DNA from: an uncultured Bacteroidota bacterium
Lineage (GTDB): Bacteria; Bacteroidota; Bacteroidia; Flavobacteriales; Flavobacteriaceae
DNA length: 64,000 nucleotides
Reading direction: 5' to 3'
Assembly: GCA_902598295.1 (NCBI GenBank)
Contig: CACKBA010000001.1
Location: forward strand, 55,498-119,497
Each line of letters starts with the position of its first letter. Position 1 is the stretch's first letter. Position numbers and translations under genes: made by a program. This document shows positions 34,045-43,004 of this stretch, one piece after another. The notes under the pieces are model-generated. The model worked only from the letters and a program-made list of their open reading frames with translations. It had not been told where the DNA came from and made no database searches.

Positions 34045-34824
34045 TTAAAAACTTCTTATAAAAGATATGGCTCTAACATTAAACTCTTCGGGTTGGTCTA
34101 TGTTGACTACATGTCCGGAGTTTTTTATTACTGAAAGTTTCGCTCGTTTGTGTTCTTTTGCAATTTTTTTAACCCCCGGCAAAAACATATAATCTTCGCT
34201 ACCCATTAAATAAAGCGTGGGTATTTTAATGTCTACTTGACTAAACAACTTTAAAAGAGGGTTTAGGTCTGCGGTAAGCTTATACCATCTCATGAACTCC
34301 TTTTTATATAACTTTATAGCCTCCCTTACAAACAACAGTCTTGACTCTAAGTGGTTTTTTTTTGGCATTATTATATAGGCAAAAAACTTGTATATCCACA
34401 TGTATGGAAAGATTGACTTAAAAGCATTTCCGAGTTTAATCAAAACTTTTGACCTAAAATTAAGTTTCATTATTGCTCCTGCCATCACCATACTTTTGAT
34501 TCGTTTTGGATAAGTTTCTGCAATTTGTCTAATAAGAATTGTTCCTAGAGAAATGCCAACAAAATGTGAGGACTTGATTCTTTCCTTGTCAAGAACTTCT
34601 ACGATATCTTGTGCCAAAAACTTGAAAGTATATTTTTTTTTAAAACTATTATAAAGAGAGGGTTTTGATTTTCCATGACCCCTTAAGTCAATCATTAAAA
34701 CATTGAAGTGTCTGGCAAACTCTCTTAATTGTTTATACCAAATTGACGAACTTCCTCCCGCTCCGTGCACAAAAGTTACCCAAGTTTTTGATTTTGTATT
34801 GAAGTGTTTCGTGTAGTGTATCAT
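34045..34824 (-). CDS. Alpha/beta hydrolase
   Basis: A 259-residue alpha/beta-fold hydrolase. The oxyanion region is FVHGAGGSS, the nucleophile elbow GISLG near residue 95, the acid probably in GSEDYMFLPG and the catalytic histidine in NSGHVVNIDQPEEF. These cover a full catalytic triad. The substrate is not evident. Neighbours are a LysE exporter and rnr. Confidence 0.88.
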   Translation of the reverse strand: MIHYTKHFNTKSKTWVTFVHGAGGSSSIWYKQLREFARHFNVLMIDLRGHGKSKPSLYNSFKKKYTFKFLAQDIVEVLDKERIKSSHFVGISLGTILIRQIAETYPKRIKSMVMAGAIMKLNFRSKVLIKLGNAFKSIFPYMWIYKFFAYIIMPKKNHLESRLLFVREAIKLYKKEFMRWYKLTADLNPLLKLFSQVDIKIPTLYLMGSEDYMFLPGVKKIAKEHKRAKLSVIKNSGHVVNIDQPEEFNVRAISFIRSF

Positions 34825-34867
34825 TAGTTGATTAAACCTTTATTTAATTAAGTCAAGGTTTGTGCCA

Positions 34868-36964
34868 TTATTGTTTGCTTATTATTTTAAAATCTATGTG
34901 TTTTTTTTCAAGGTCTGTTTTTTTAACCCTTATAAAAACTCTGTCTCCAAGACAATATTCTTCTTTAGTGTTTTGTCCGATTAGTGTATTTGTCTTAAAA
35001 TCATACACAAAATAATCGTCAGGAATGTCTTTCATTTGAACAAACCCCTCGCACTTATTTGATACTATCTCAACAAAAACACCCCTTTCATTAATACCCG
35101 ATACAATACCAAGGAATTTTTCGTTTAAACGATCTGACATGTATTTTACCTGCATTAACTTAGTAGAAGCTCTTTCAGCTTTAGTCGCCAATTCCTCCCT
35201 TTGACTACAATGAAGACATTTTTCTTCAATGTCTTTATCGTGAAACGTTTCCTTTTTTAAAATTGAAAAAAGTATTCTGTGAACCATTAAGTCTGGGTAT
35301 CTTCTTATTGGGGATGTAAAATGAGAGTAGTTTTCAAATTTTAATCCGAAATGACCGATATTTTGAGAGCTGTATTTTGCTTTACTCATTGCCCGTATCA
35401 CCATCATATCTATCACGTTTTTTTCTGGTTTACCTTCACATGATTTTAATAGGTTGTTGATTTCTTTGTTTATGTTTTTCGAGTTAATAAGCCTGTTGTT
35501 GTATCCAAGGTTTTTAATAAATCTTTCTATTTCTATAAGTTTTTTTTCATCCGGAAGATCATGGACTCTATAAACGCCTGTTTTTGTAGTTTCTTTAATT
35601 TTAGTGGCAACCGCTTTGTTTGCCAGGAGCATAAACTCTTCGATTAAAAAGTTTGCTTCTTTTTGTTTCTTTATTTTAAACCCTGTTGGGTTTCCCTTGT
35701 TGTCAACATTAAACCTTACTTCTTCTTTGTTGAAAAAAATAGAACCTTTGTCTTCTCTTTCTTTTTTTAAAGATTTTGATATTAAATAAAGCTGTTTTAT
35801 TGAATCGAAAAGTTTTTTGCTTACTTTTTTTTCTTTTCCAACAATAGTTTTCTCTGCTGGTATTTTACTTTCTTTATTTTTTATAATGTGTTGAGCCTCT
35901 TCATAAGAAAACCTTTCGTCTGAAACTATAAGAGATTTACAAAACCGTATGTTTTTAATTTTATGGTTTTTACTAAAAACAAAAAAAACAGAAAAAACAT
36001 TCTTTTTTTCTTTAGGGTTTAATGAACATAGGTCGTTCGATAGTCGTTCCGGAAGCATTGGAACCACTCTGTCCGCTAAGTATACGCTTGTTGCTCTATA
36101 AAATGCTTCTTTATCTAATTCTGTTTTTCTTTTGACATAATGAGAAACATCTGCTATATGTACGCCCACCTCCATTTCATCATCACTGTTTTTTTCAAAA
36201 GAAAGTGCATCATCGAAATCTTTTGCATCATCCGGATCAATTGTAAATGTTAATTTATTAATATGGTCTTCTCTGTATTTTTCTAACTCTATTTCTTTTT
36301 TTATACTGTTTGTTTCTTGTTCAACTACTTCTGAAAAAACATATGGAAGAGAAAATTCTTCTAATATTGCGTGAGTTTGTGCTTCACTATCGCTTGCTTT
36401 ACCAATAACTTTTAACACCTCTCCTTCAGGATTTTCATATCTCCAGTCTTTAAATCTTATTACTACTAAATCTCCTTTCTTTGCTAGCTTATCTTCAACA
36501 ACAAAACGCTCATTTTGTTTTCTAATAAAAACGCTTTTTGTGTTTTTGTTTATTTCTACTTCTCCAACAAATTTTTGATCAGTTCTTTCTTTTATTGATA
36601 AAATGTTAATCTTTCCTTTTTTATTTATAAAATAAAAAACCTTGTCATTTTCGAAAAAACCTTCTGTTTCTTTTCTGTTCACATCCAGTTCGACTGATGA
36701 TTCAAAATCAATTAGTTTTCTTTTTCTTTTACCTATTATCCCTGTCAAAAAAACAGATTCTTTTCTAAAACTATACTTGTCGTGTTCCTTTATGTTAATG
36801 CATTTTTTTAAGAAGAGGTTTTTCAATAAATCTTTAATAAAAATTGAATCTATCTTTACGTTTAGAAAAAAACTTACTTGTTTTATATTAAAAGTTTTCT
36901 TCTGGTTCTCAAAGAACAACAGAGCTGCTTTTTTTTCTAATATGTTTAAGTTTATTTTATTCAT
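34868..36964 (-). CDS. rnr: Ribonuclease R
   Basis: Processive 3'-5' exoribonuclease of RNA decay and quality control. The 698-residue protein has an N-terminal winged-helix and cold-shock region, the RNB catalytic domain with TIDPDDAKDFDDALS supplying the metal-binding aspartates and HIADVSHYV, and a C-terminal S1 domain (GIVSGINERGVFVEI). The C-terminal basic tail of enterobacterial RNase R is short or absent here. Divergent from rpiB across an AT-rich 366-base gap. Confidence 0.95.
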   Translation of the reverse strand: MNKINLNILEKKAALLFFENQKKTFNIKQVSFFLNVKIDSIFIKDLLKNLFLKKCINIKEHDKYSFRKESVFLTGIIGKRKRKLIDFESSVELDVNRKETEGFFENDKVFYFINKKGKINILSIKERTDQKFVGEVEINKNTKSVFIRKQNERFVVEDKLAKKGDLVVIRFKDWRYENPEGEVLKVIGKASDSEAQTHAILEEFSLPYVFSEVVEQETNSIKKEIELEKYREDHINKLTFTIDPDDAKDFDDALSFEKNSDDEMEVGVHIADVSHYVKRKTELDKEAFYRATSVYLADRVVPMLPERLSNDLCSLNPKEKKNVFSVFFVFSKNHKIKNIRFCKSLIVSDERFSYEEAQHIIKNKESKIPAEKTIVGKEKKVSKKLFDSIKQLYLISKSLKKEREDKGSIFFNKEEVRFNVDNKGNPTGFKIKKQKEANFLIEEFMLLANKAVATKIKETTKTGVYRVHDLPDEKKLIEIERFIKNLGYNNRLINSKNINKEINNLLKSCEGKPEKNVIDMMVIRAMSKAKYSSQNIGHFGLKFENYSHFTSPIRRYPDLMVHRILFSILKKETFHDKDIEEKCLHCSQREELATKAERASTKLMQVKYMSDRLNEKFLGIVSGINERGVFVEIVSNKCEGFVQMKDIPDDYFVYDFKTNTLIGQNTKEEYCLGDRVFIRVKKTDLEKKHIDFKIISKQ

Positions 36965-37330
36965 TAAGGATTTTGTAAAATTATATCATATTTGAATTGA
37001 ATTTTTAAAAATTAACAATTGTTATCAATCATCATTATAATAAAACTTAAATAGAAATATTAATGATAATGATTGCATGTTAATATATACAATAAATAAA
37101 ACCACTTTTTAAATTTCAGAGGTTATTAAAAGTATATAAACAAACTTATTTATATTAAAAAACCTCATTTACAACAACTTAAACACGATATTAAAAAAAC
37201 AAAAAGATAAAAGGAGTTGATAAATTAAAATAAATCTTATGTCAATAATTAGCGTAAATTTGTTAAAAAAGGTTAATAAAAAAAGGGGTATAAACAAAAA
37301 CAAAACTTATAAACAATTACTTATAACCTT
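36965..37330. other. AT-rich 366-base divergent intergenic region (rnr/rpiB)
   Basis: No gene of support is seen here. It holds a perfect TAnnTTTG box for rpiB (37255-37262), an imperfect inverted repeat with arms CAATCATCATTAT and ATAATGATTG, and a Fur-box-like stretch at 37059-37077. The sequence is almost entirely A and T. I looked for DnaA boxes (TTATnCACA) and found none. Confidence 0.6.
37255..37262 (+). promoter_or_regulatory. -7 box of rpiB
   Basis: TAAATTTG, a perfect match, 68 bases before the rpiB ATG. No clear -33 TTTG is seen. It predicts a leader of about 63 bases. Confidence 0.45.
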
Positions 37331-37768
37331 ATGAACATATTATTAGCAAATGATCACGCCGGAACATCCTTGAAAAAGGAAATAAAAAATATACTAGAAA
37401 GTAAAGGATATAATGTAACAAACCTAGGTTCTGACAATGAGGAAAGTGTAGATTATCCCGATTATGCTCATCCGGTTGCAGAGCAAGTAGCCAAAGACGA
37501 AAGTTTAAAAGGAATCATAATATGCGGGAGTGGTATAGGAGTAAGTATGGCGGCGAACAAACACAACGGCGTAAGATCTGCTCTTTGTTGGAACAAAGCA
37601 ACAGCAAAACTTTCTAGAGCCCACAACAACGCCAATGTTTTGTCATTGCCAGCAAGGTTTTTAAACAAAGAAGATGCAATTGAAATTGTTGAAACATTTC
37701 TAAACACGGAGTTTGAAGGTGGAAGACACGAAAGAAGGGTTGATAAAATCAACAAAAAAAACTCATAA
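37331..37768 (+). CDS. rpiB: Ribose-5-phosphate isomerase B
   Basis: Interconverts ribulose- and ribose-5-phosphate in the pentose phosphate pathway. The 145-residue protein has ANDHAGTSLK at the start, the DYPDYAHPVA segment, the anion-binding CGSGIGVSMAANK with the catalytic-type cysteine, and HNNANVLSLPAR. Full length. It is followed one base later by the ElaA-like gene. Confidence 0.95.
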   Translation: MNILLANDHAGTSLKKEIKNILESKGYNVTNLGSDNEESVDYPDYAHPVAEQVAKDESLKGIIICGSGIGVSMAANKHNGVRSALCWNKATAKLSRAHNNANVLSLPARFLNKEDAIEIVETFLNTEFEGGRHERRVDKINKKNS

Positions 37769-37769
37769 A

Positions 37770-38207
37770 ATGCAACTGGTTTTTAAAAAATGGGAAGAAC
37801 TTTCTAAAGAGGAGGTTCAAAGTATATTTAGTTTAAGGTCTGAAGTTTTTATTGTGGAACAAAACTGCCCTTATCAAGATATAGATGGAAATGATGAAAA
37901 AGCAGACCACCTTTTATTGTATGAAAACAACAACCTTTGTGGATATACAAGAATATTTCCAAAAAACACCTATTTCAAAGAAGCTTCATTTGGAAGAACG
38001 GTTGTTAAAAAAACTCACAGAGGCAAAGGTTATGGGCATGCTTTAGTAAAAGAATCTATAGGGTTTTTAAAAAATAAAAAAGAAAACAGCATTAAGATTT
38101 CAGCCCAATCATATTTGATAAAATTCTATTCATCACACGGCTTTGTAGCTAGAGGAGAGGAGTATTTAGAAGATAACATACCACACACAGCAATGTTTTT
38201 TGAATGA
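37770..38207 (+). CDS. elaA: ElaA-like GNAT acetyltransferase
   Basis: GCN5-type N-acetyltransferase. The ORF track opens upstream at 37713, inside rpiB; the ATG at 37770, one base after the rpiB stop, gives 145 residues beginning MQLVFKKW. The ElaA signature VFIVEQNCPYQDIDGND is clear, with the acetyl-CoA loop HRGKGYGHALV. The substrate of ElaA proteins is unknown. Its stop overlaps the next gene by 4 bases. Confidence 0.88.
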   Translation: MQLVFKKWEELSKEEVQSIFSLRSEVFIVEQNCPYQDIDGNDEKADHLLLYENNNLCGYTRIFPKNTYFKEASFGRTVVKKTHRGKGYGHALVKESIGFLKNKKENSIKISAQSYLIKFYSSHGFVARGEEYLEDNIPHTAMFFE

Positions 38208-38725
38208 AAAAAATAATTTTTATAATAACACTTCTTCCTTTCTTGTGTTTTACTCAACTCACAGAAGATCAAATTAAAGCACTTGAAATTCATAACTATG
38301 CCAGAAAACAAGTAGGTTCAACTCCGCTCGTGTGGTCAGAAAAACTTGAAAAACAAGCACTTCTTTATGCAAAAATATTGGCAAGAAAAGACAATAAACA
38401 AAACATGAAACACAGTCAAACAAATGACGGGGAAAACATGACATATTCATACTCTGCAGAAATTAGAGATGGAGTTGTAGTTCCAACATTCTCCTCTAAC
38501 CCCTTGACAGAAGCTTCAATTGGTTGGTATGAAGAGATAAAAGACTATAGATATTCTAAAATTAAAAAAATAAGAATTGGACGCCCCGTTGGTCATTATA
38601 CACAAATGGTGTGGAAAAACACCAAAAAAGTAGGTATAGCTTATGCTATTTCAAAAAAAGGTTCAGTTTATGTAGTAGCAAGATATTTTCCTGCAGGTAA
38701 CCTTATAGGTAAACACCCTTATTAA
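38204..38725 (+). CDS. Secreted CAP-domain (SCP/PR1) protein
   Basis: A 173-residue exported protein. Residues 1-17 are a signal peptide (FLCFTQ). The CAP fold is shown by HNYARKQVG, GENMTYSY and the signature GHYTQMVWKNTKKVG. The role of bacterial CAP proteins is not settled. It overlaps the ElaA-like gene by 4 bases. The restriction-type island begins after a 60-base gap. Confidence 0.85.
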   Translation: MKKIIFIITLLPFLCFTQLTEDQIKALEIHNYARKQVGSTPLVWSEKLEKQALLYAKILARKDNKQNMKHSQTNDGENMTYSYSAEIRDGVVVPTFSSNPLTEASIGWYEEIKDYRYSKIKKIRIGRPVGHYTQMVWKNTKKVGIAYAISKKGSVYVVARYFPAGNLIGKHPY

Positions 38726-38785
38726 AAAGAAAAAATTAACAGACATTTTATAAATTAAAGAACATTAATAGTAGGTTAAGAAAAA

Positions 38786-40048
38786 ATGAGCAAAAAAAAA
38801 GAGAAGAATAATTATTTAGAACCAGGGTTTATTCAAACATTAAAAACGTTTTGTAGAACCAACAAAATTAACTTCGTTGACGACTACAGATTAATAAAAA
38901 AAAGCAAACTAAAAAACACACCTTCATTAAGAGATATTACAAATTTTTTTGGCGGTAACACTGCAGCAAAAAAATATCTTAATGAAAAAATTGGATTAAT
39001 AAAAAGAAATGATTTTGAAAACCCTCAATATATCTACAAAATAAAAGAATGGTGTAATAAAAACAAAATAAAAACAATTAATGATTTTAAACAAAACACA
39101 AACGGTTTTAAAAAGGAAAGAATACCAACCTACCCGAAGTTAAAAAGGATTCTTGGCAATAAAACGAAAGAATTCCTAATTAACAAAATAGAGCTCCTTT
39201 CCTCTTCCTCCAGAGAAAAGTTTTTACAGGAAGAGTTTATAAATAAAATAAAAAAACACCTAACAAAGAACAACATAGTTTATGCTTCTGATTATGATAA
39301 GAAAAGAGATAAAAGTTGGATGCCAACAAGAGAAAGGTTTAGGCAGGTGCTTGGAGCAAATTTCGTTTATAAAAAACTTGGACTAAAAGCAAAAAAAGGA
39401 AAGAACAAAAACTACACAAACATAGAAGACTTAAAAACCCTTCTCAAAAGCGAAGAAATATATTCAGTTATTGAGTATAAATCATTTAAAGAAAAATACG
39501 ACCTATCAAATGAGACACCATTACCACCAACACATATGATTTCAGGAGGTTTTGCAAAACTCTTAGGGTTATCAAAAAAGGAGTTAAAAGAAAAAAAAAT
39601 AAAAAAAACTTATTTTAGTTATAAAACCAAAAATCTAAAAACCACAGACATAAAAGAAAAAAAAATAGAACTTATTACAAAAGACACTTCTTTGGATAGA
39701 TCAAAAAAAATGTACTTGCTTTTAATGTTTTTTGATGAAAACGAAATAACCTATAACCTTGAATCCCTAGCAACACTTGTAAAAGACAATTACCCAAACT
39801 GGAACACTTTTAGAACCAACTACTACACCATAAGAGCAGATTTGATAAACTTAGGGATTATAAAAGGAAAGATTAAACAAATGCACCACATCACCAATGA
39901 AGAGGAAAAGGAAATTATAAGATTATACAAAAAAGGGCACAACCCAACTCAAATTGCAGAATGGATTAGAACAAGTTCTTTGAAGAGAGAAAACTACCCT
40001 GGCGTAGTAAGGGTCTTAAGAAAACACAACTTAATAAAAGAAAAATGA
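38786..40048 (+). CDS. Repeat-containing protein with C-terminal helix-turn-helix domains
   Basis: A 420-residue basic protein I cannot assign to a named gene. Residues 15-75, 82-142, 150-203 and 212-265 are four divergent copies of one unit: a helix, a short Lys/Asn-rich turn followed by Ile, a Tyr or Phe, then Pro, a helix and a G-centred turn (FFGG, ILGN, VLGA, SGGF). The pattern recalls the homing-endonuclease-associated (HNH_repeat) unit. Residues 305-360 look like a winged helix and 372-395 (IIRLYKKGHNPTQIAEWI) like a resolvase-type helix-turn-helix. It should bind DNA; no nuclease motif is seen. It overlaps the next gene by 4 bases. Confidence 0.65.
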   Translation: MSKKKEKNNYLEPGFIQTLKTFCRTNKINFVDDYRLIKKSKLKNTPSLRDITNFFGGNTAAKKYLNEKIGLIKRNDFENPQYIYKIKEWCNKNKIKTINDFKQNTNGFKKERIPTYPKLKRILGNKTKEFLINKIELLSSSSREKFLQEEFINKIKKHLTKNNIVYASDYDKKRDKSWMPTRERFRQVLGANFVYKKLGLKAKKGKNKNYTNIEDLKTLLKSEEIYSVIEYKSFKEKYDLSNETPLPPTHMISGGFAKLLGLSKKELKEKKIKKTYFSYKTKNLKTTDIKEKKIELITKDTSLDRSKKMYLLLMFFDENEITYNLESLATLVKDNYPNWNTFRTNYYTIRADLINLGIIKGKIKQMHHITNEEEKEIIRLYKKGHNPTQIAEWIRTSSLKRENYPGVVRVLRKHNLIKEK

Positions 40049-40464
40049 GCACATTTAACAAAGATGTTTTTATGGAAAACATCGCAAACAGACTGAACAT
40101 AGAAAAAGTAGAAAAAAGCGTAAAATATAAATTCTTTAGAAGCGACCTTGACTTTAGTCTGAACTTTTTGCTTACTCAAAAAAAAGAGAGACTAGGTGTG
40201 CATATAATATATCAGTTTACAACAGGCACTTCGTCCAACAAGATACCTTATTTTCTAAACAAGTTTGAGCAAATGCACCATCCAGTGTTGTTAATTTATG
40301 TAGAAGACAGGATTAGACACGGCGAAAGGGCTTCTCACGAAATGATAAATATGGTTATAACCAACAAATATGGTTGCTACATTGATTATGATAATGACGA
40401 ACAAAAAATAAGACAAGGAGAAGAGATATTGTTGGCAAAAATAGAATACCTGCTAAAAATTTAA
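40045..40464 (+). CDS. Unknown 139-residue partner of the repeat-HTH protein
   Basis: Translationally coupled (ATGA overlap) to the repeat-HTH gene. A small soluble protein with an alternating strand core (LGVHIIYQFTTG, PVLLIYVEDRI) that superficially resembles a PD-(D/E)XK fold, but no D...ExK set can be found. It converges with the GHKL-nuclease gene after a 45-base gap. The function is unknown. Confidence 0.55.
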   Translation: MSTFNKDVFMENIANRLNIEKVEKSVKYKFFRSDLDFSLNFLLTQKKERLGVHIIYQFTTGTSSNKIPYFLNKFEQMHHPVLLIYVEDRIRHGERASHEMINMVITNKYGCYIDYDNDEQKIRQGEEILLAKIEYLLKI

Positions 40465-40509
40465 ACCAAAATCAATTTCACAGGGAGATACAAATCAACA
40501 CTACGGTTT

Positions 40510-42159
40510 TTAAACCTTTTCTGTTGACTCAGTTGTGATGCCCAGATCACCGTAGGTCTTTAATTCAAAGTTATAGTTGTTATCATTAGAGTCTTTTTGC
40601 TGGTTTATGTTTTCAATAACACCAGCAGCCCAGGACGGGTGACTAGGCGCAATTAATCGAGCCTGTGACGGACTCGCACTGTTGCCCAACTGCTGTTGAT
40701 CATAAACATAACCATCCCAATACATTTTTAATTGGTAAATATCTAACAATTTACTACACTTCTTTTTTAATTCACACAAGACCACTTCCCCATCGCCATT
40801 AACCATATATAGGTCTAGGTTTCCAATTGATTTCAACGTAGCTAAATCTTTTAACTGTCCAAAAACCGGAAACTGTTCAGTGGCTGTTTTAGGCCCCGAC
40901 CCAGCACTGGCTTCATTAAGGGTTTTTAACTGCTGCATAACCTTCTTTTGCAACACGCTTTCGTTGACCCCACCACCAGTTCCACCGCCACCAGTTCCAC
41001 CGCCACCAGTTCCGCCACCACCAGAATTTGGATCATCATATTTTGGGATGAATTTTACAGGAAATATTGAAGCTATCTTCCTAAGAATCTCTTTGTAGGT
41101 TTTGTCATTTTCAACAAAACCTGTTTTGGTGGTGCTGGTCCTTGGTAAATCAGCCCTCTCTCCAACAATGTCTATTTCCCCCCAAAAAGAGTTAAAGGCG
41201 TTGTTTCTCTTTTTACCCCAAACCTCTTCAAACAAAGACGCGGCAAGCAGCCTTCCGTTTACTCTTATTTCACAACCCTGAGAAGACATGTTATGTTTAT
41301 AATACTTAAACCTTTTTTTACAATCAGCACCGTTGGGGTATTTATAAAAACTATAATCAACACTCAGTTTGCCAACATTAAAACTACCAGGGTTGTCTAA
41401 AGTATCATCCGGATTAGACGGCGTTACAAGTTCTGCGTCTTCGGGAAAAACCTTCTCTAATTTGAAGTTACTGGTCAAATTATTGGATATTGACGTAACT
41501 GTAATGTTAATGTTGTGCTCTTCTAGAAAAGGTCTATAAATCACAGACAACTCTTCTACAAGATCCTTTACTTTCTTGCCAAACTTTGTGCCTCTAGTGG
41601 AAATGCTTTTGAACAAGTCGTATTCACAACCAAAACGGATGTATGTGCCGCCTGGCGTGTTATAATCGCCCGGCCATTTTTCTTTTTTTGTTGATCCTTC
41701 AAAATTTTCATTAGCATTAAAAGTCATTTTCCAAGGCGCTTTTACAATATTAACCAAACCTTTATCATATTCTTCGCTGGTTCTACTATACACCACCCAA
41801 TCATCGTTGTTTTGGTTTGCGGTTGAAAGGGCGTTTTTTAAACCAAACCCATGTTCGTTCAAAAACGAATCTGTTTTGTGCTTCCTGTTCTTCATTCCAA
41901 GATTAAAAGCGTCAGTAAAATCCTTAATTCCAGAACCAGTGTCTTCAATTGTTGTTTCAACCTTATTGTCATTAAGCTTGTGGTTTACTGTAATCTGGAT
42001 GTCTTTTTTGTGGAGCTTTGGGTTAGCCAGAAAGTTTGAGATACTGTTGTCAACCAGTTCACAAAGTAGAGATGTAAAATTAAAGTGGTTTTTTCCAAAA
42101 GACCTCCACATCTCCTGTGACTCAGGCCTTACTTCTATGCTAAACTTTGATTCTGCCAT
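40510..42159 (-). CDS. GHKL (MORC/MutL-like) ATPase fused to a PD-(D/E)XK nuclease
   Basis: A 549-residue fusion. The N-terminal Bergerat ATPase motifs are all present: ELVDNS (E34, N38), EDTGSGI (D73, G75, G77) and NEHGFGLKNA (101-110). A transducer-like middle follows, then the low-complexity linker GGGGTGGGGTGGGG at about 377-395. The C-terminal part carries a PD-(D/E)XK core: D449 in NLDLYM and E463-x-K465 in LCELKKK, followed by a helix. This fits the GHKL ATPases described in prokaryotic restriction systems as relatives of eukaryotic MORC. It starts in the stop of the DNA methyltransferase gene (TAATG) and should be its restriction partner. Confidence 0.85.
   Translation of the reverse strand: MAESKFSIEVRPESQEMWRSFGKNHFNFTSLLCELVDNSISNFLANPKLHKKDIQITVNHKLNDNKVETTIEDTGSGIKDFTDAFNLGMKNRKHKTDSFLNEHGFGLKNALSTANQNNDDWVVYSRTSEEYDKGLVNIVKAPWKMTFNANENFEGSTKKEKWPGDYNTPGGTYIRFGCEYDLFKSISTRGTKFGKKVKDLVEELSVIYRPFLEEHNINITVTSISNNLTSNFKLEKVFPEDAELVTPSNPDDTLDNPGSFNVGKLSVDYSFYKYPNGADCKKRFKYYKHNMSSQGCEIRVNGRLLAASLFEEVWGKKRNNAFNSFWGEIDIVGERADLPRTSTTKTGFVENDKTYKEILRKIASIFPVKFIPKYDDPNSGGGGTGGGGTGGGGTGGGVNESVLQKKVMQQLKTLNEASAGSGPKTATEQFPVFGQLKDLATLKSIGNLDLYMVNGDGEVVLCELKKKCSKLLDIYQLKMYWDGYVYDQQQLGNSASPSQARLIAPSHPSWAAGVIENINQQKDSNDNNYNFELKTYGDLGITTESTEKV
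40970..41030. repeat. 15-base tandem repeat coding a glycine linker
   Basis: Three to four copies of a unit like CACCGCCACCAGTTC (plus strand) code for repeated GGGGT in the GHKL-nuclease fusion. The copies differ by a few bases at their ends. Such tracts expand and contract easily. Confidence 0.85.
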
Positions 42160-42968
42160 TATTTATAAAGTTTATATTTTTTTGGTATCTCTCTCTTTCT
42201 GAGACGCCCCCGTATTAAATTTACATATTTCTTTTGAAGTTCTGCGGTAATAAAGTTTCTTTTTCCATCCACACAAACCTCACATTCAGACCCACTTCCC
42301 CCGAATAAAACCAAAACATTATCCCCAGGTTCCGTACAAGCATATATAAGTTTTTTAGAAACTGCTTTAGGAATTTGAGCAGCGTGAATGGTTTTTTCTT
42401 TACTGACATTCTTCACAAGATTATTTTCAAACCAACTATAAGGCATTCTTCCCTTAGACCCCTCTTTTATCAGCTTTAAAATTCTTTTGTCTTTTGGGTT
42501 TTTATAGGGCTCAGCAACATTATCCCTATAAAACTTGTTTTTTTTAGACTTTGTTATGTGCAGAATGCTTCTGTGAGCACGAGTAAACTTCCTTTTGCTC
42601 ATTCCAAAATTATAAGGATAAACCCAAACATACTCTTCAACCATATGAGCAGCCGAACCAGAAGCCTCAAGACACCTCACCCTTAAGTGGGCATTTGGTT
42701 GGGGATAGTTCATCATCATAATGTTTCCATCAGGCTTTAACACCCTTAAACACTCATCAGTTAGACTTATGTACCAATCTAAATAATCCTCAAACTTGGT
42801 TGTGTAGTTCCTCCCATCATAAACAATGTTTACGTTGTAGTCGGGGTCACCATAAACCATATCAACAGAATTGTCAGGCAACTTTTTCATCAGATCCATG
42901 ACGTCGCAATGGTGCACCTTGTTTATATATTTTTTAGGCAGTTCTTTTGTCACACCTAAATATCGCAA
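42159..42968 (-). CDS. Beta-class DNA methyltransferase (N6-adenine or N4-cytosine)
   Basis: A 269-residue amino-methyltransferase. The catalytic motif IV is YGDPDYNV (D41-Y44), a DPDY variant of the usual DPPY, placed near the N-terminus. Motif I (VLVLFGGSGSE, about 217-227) comes near the C-terminus, which is the beta-class order IV-TRD-I. The target-recognition stretch lies between, around residues 100-200. DPDY suggests adenine methylation but does not prove it. The stop overlaps the start of the GHKL-nuclease gene by one base, so methylation and cutting are made together. Confidence 0.88.
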   Translation of the reverse strand: MRYLGVTKELPKKYINKVHHCDVMDLMKKLPDNSVDMVYGDPDYNVNIVYDGRNYTTKFEDYLDWYISLTDECLRVLKPDGNIMMMNYPQPNAHLRVRCLEASGSAAHMVEEYVWVYPYNFGMSKRKFTRAHRSILHITKSKKNKFYRDNVAEPYKNPKDKRILKLIKEGSKGRMPYSWFENNLVKNVSKEKTIHAAQIPKAVSKKLIYACTEPGDNVLVLFGGSGSECEVCVDGKRNFITAELQKKYVNLIRGRLRKREIPKKYKLYK

Positions 42969-43004
42969 TTTGATTTAATAAAAACTAATTACAAAAATTG
43001 GACT

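Noticed and set aside
36965-37330. Possible oriC in the AT-rich divergent region
   Set aside because: parS sites are nearby and AT content is high, but I found no DnaA box (TTATnCACA) and hand counts of G and C in scattered lines show no clean skew switch here.
37239-37334. A 31-codon ATG frame overlapping the rpiB start (ATGA)
   Set aside because: The perfect -7 box for rpiB lies inside it (37255-37262), so the ORF start would be upstream of transcription; composition is plain AT-rich Lys/Asn, typical of chance.
40045-40464. Third PD-(D/E)XK nuclease
   Set aside because: Strand pattern is suggestive but no D...(D/E)xK residues line up.
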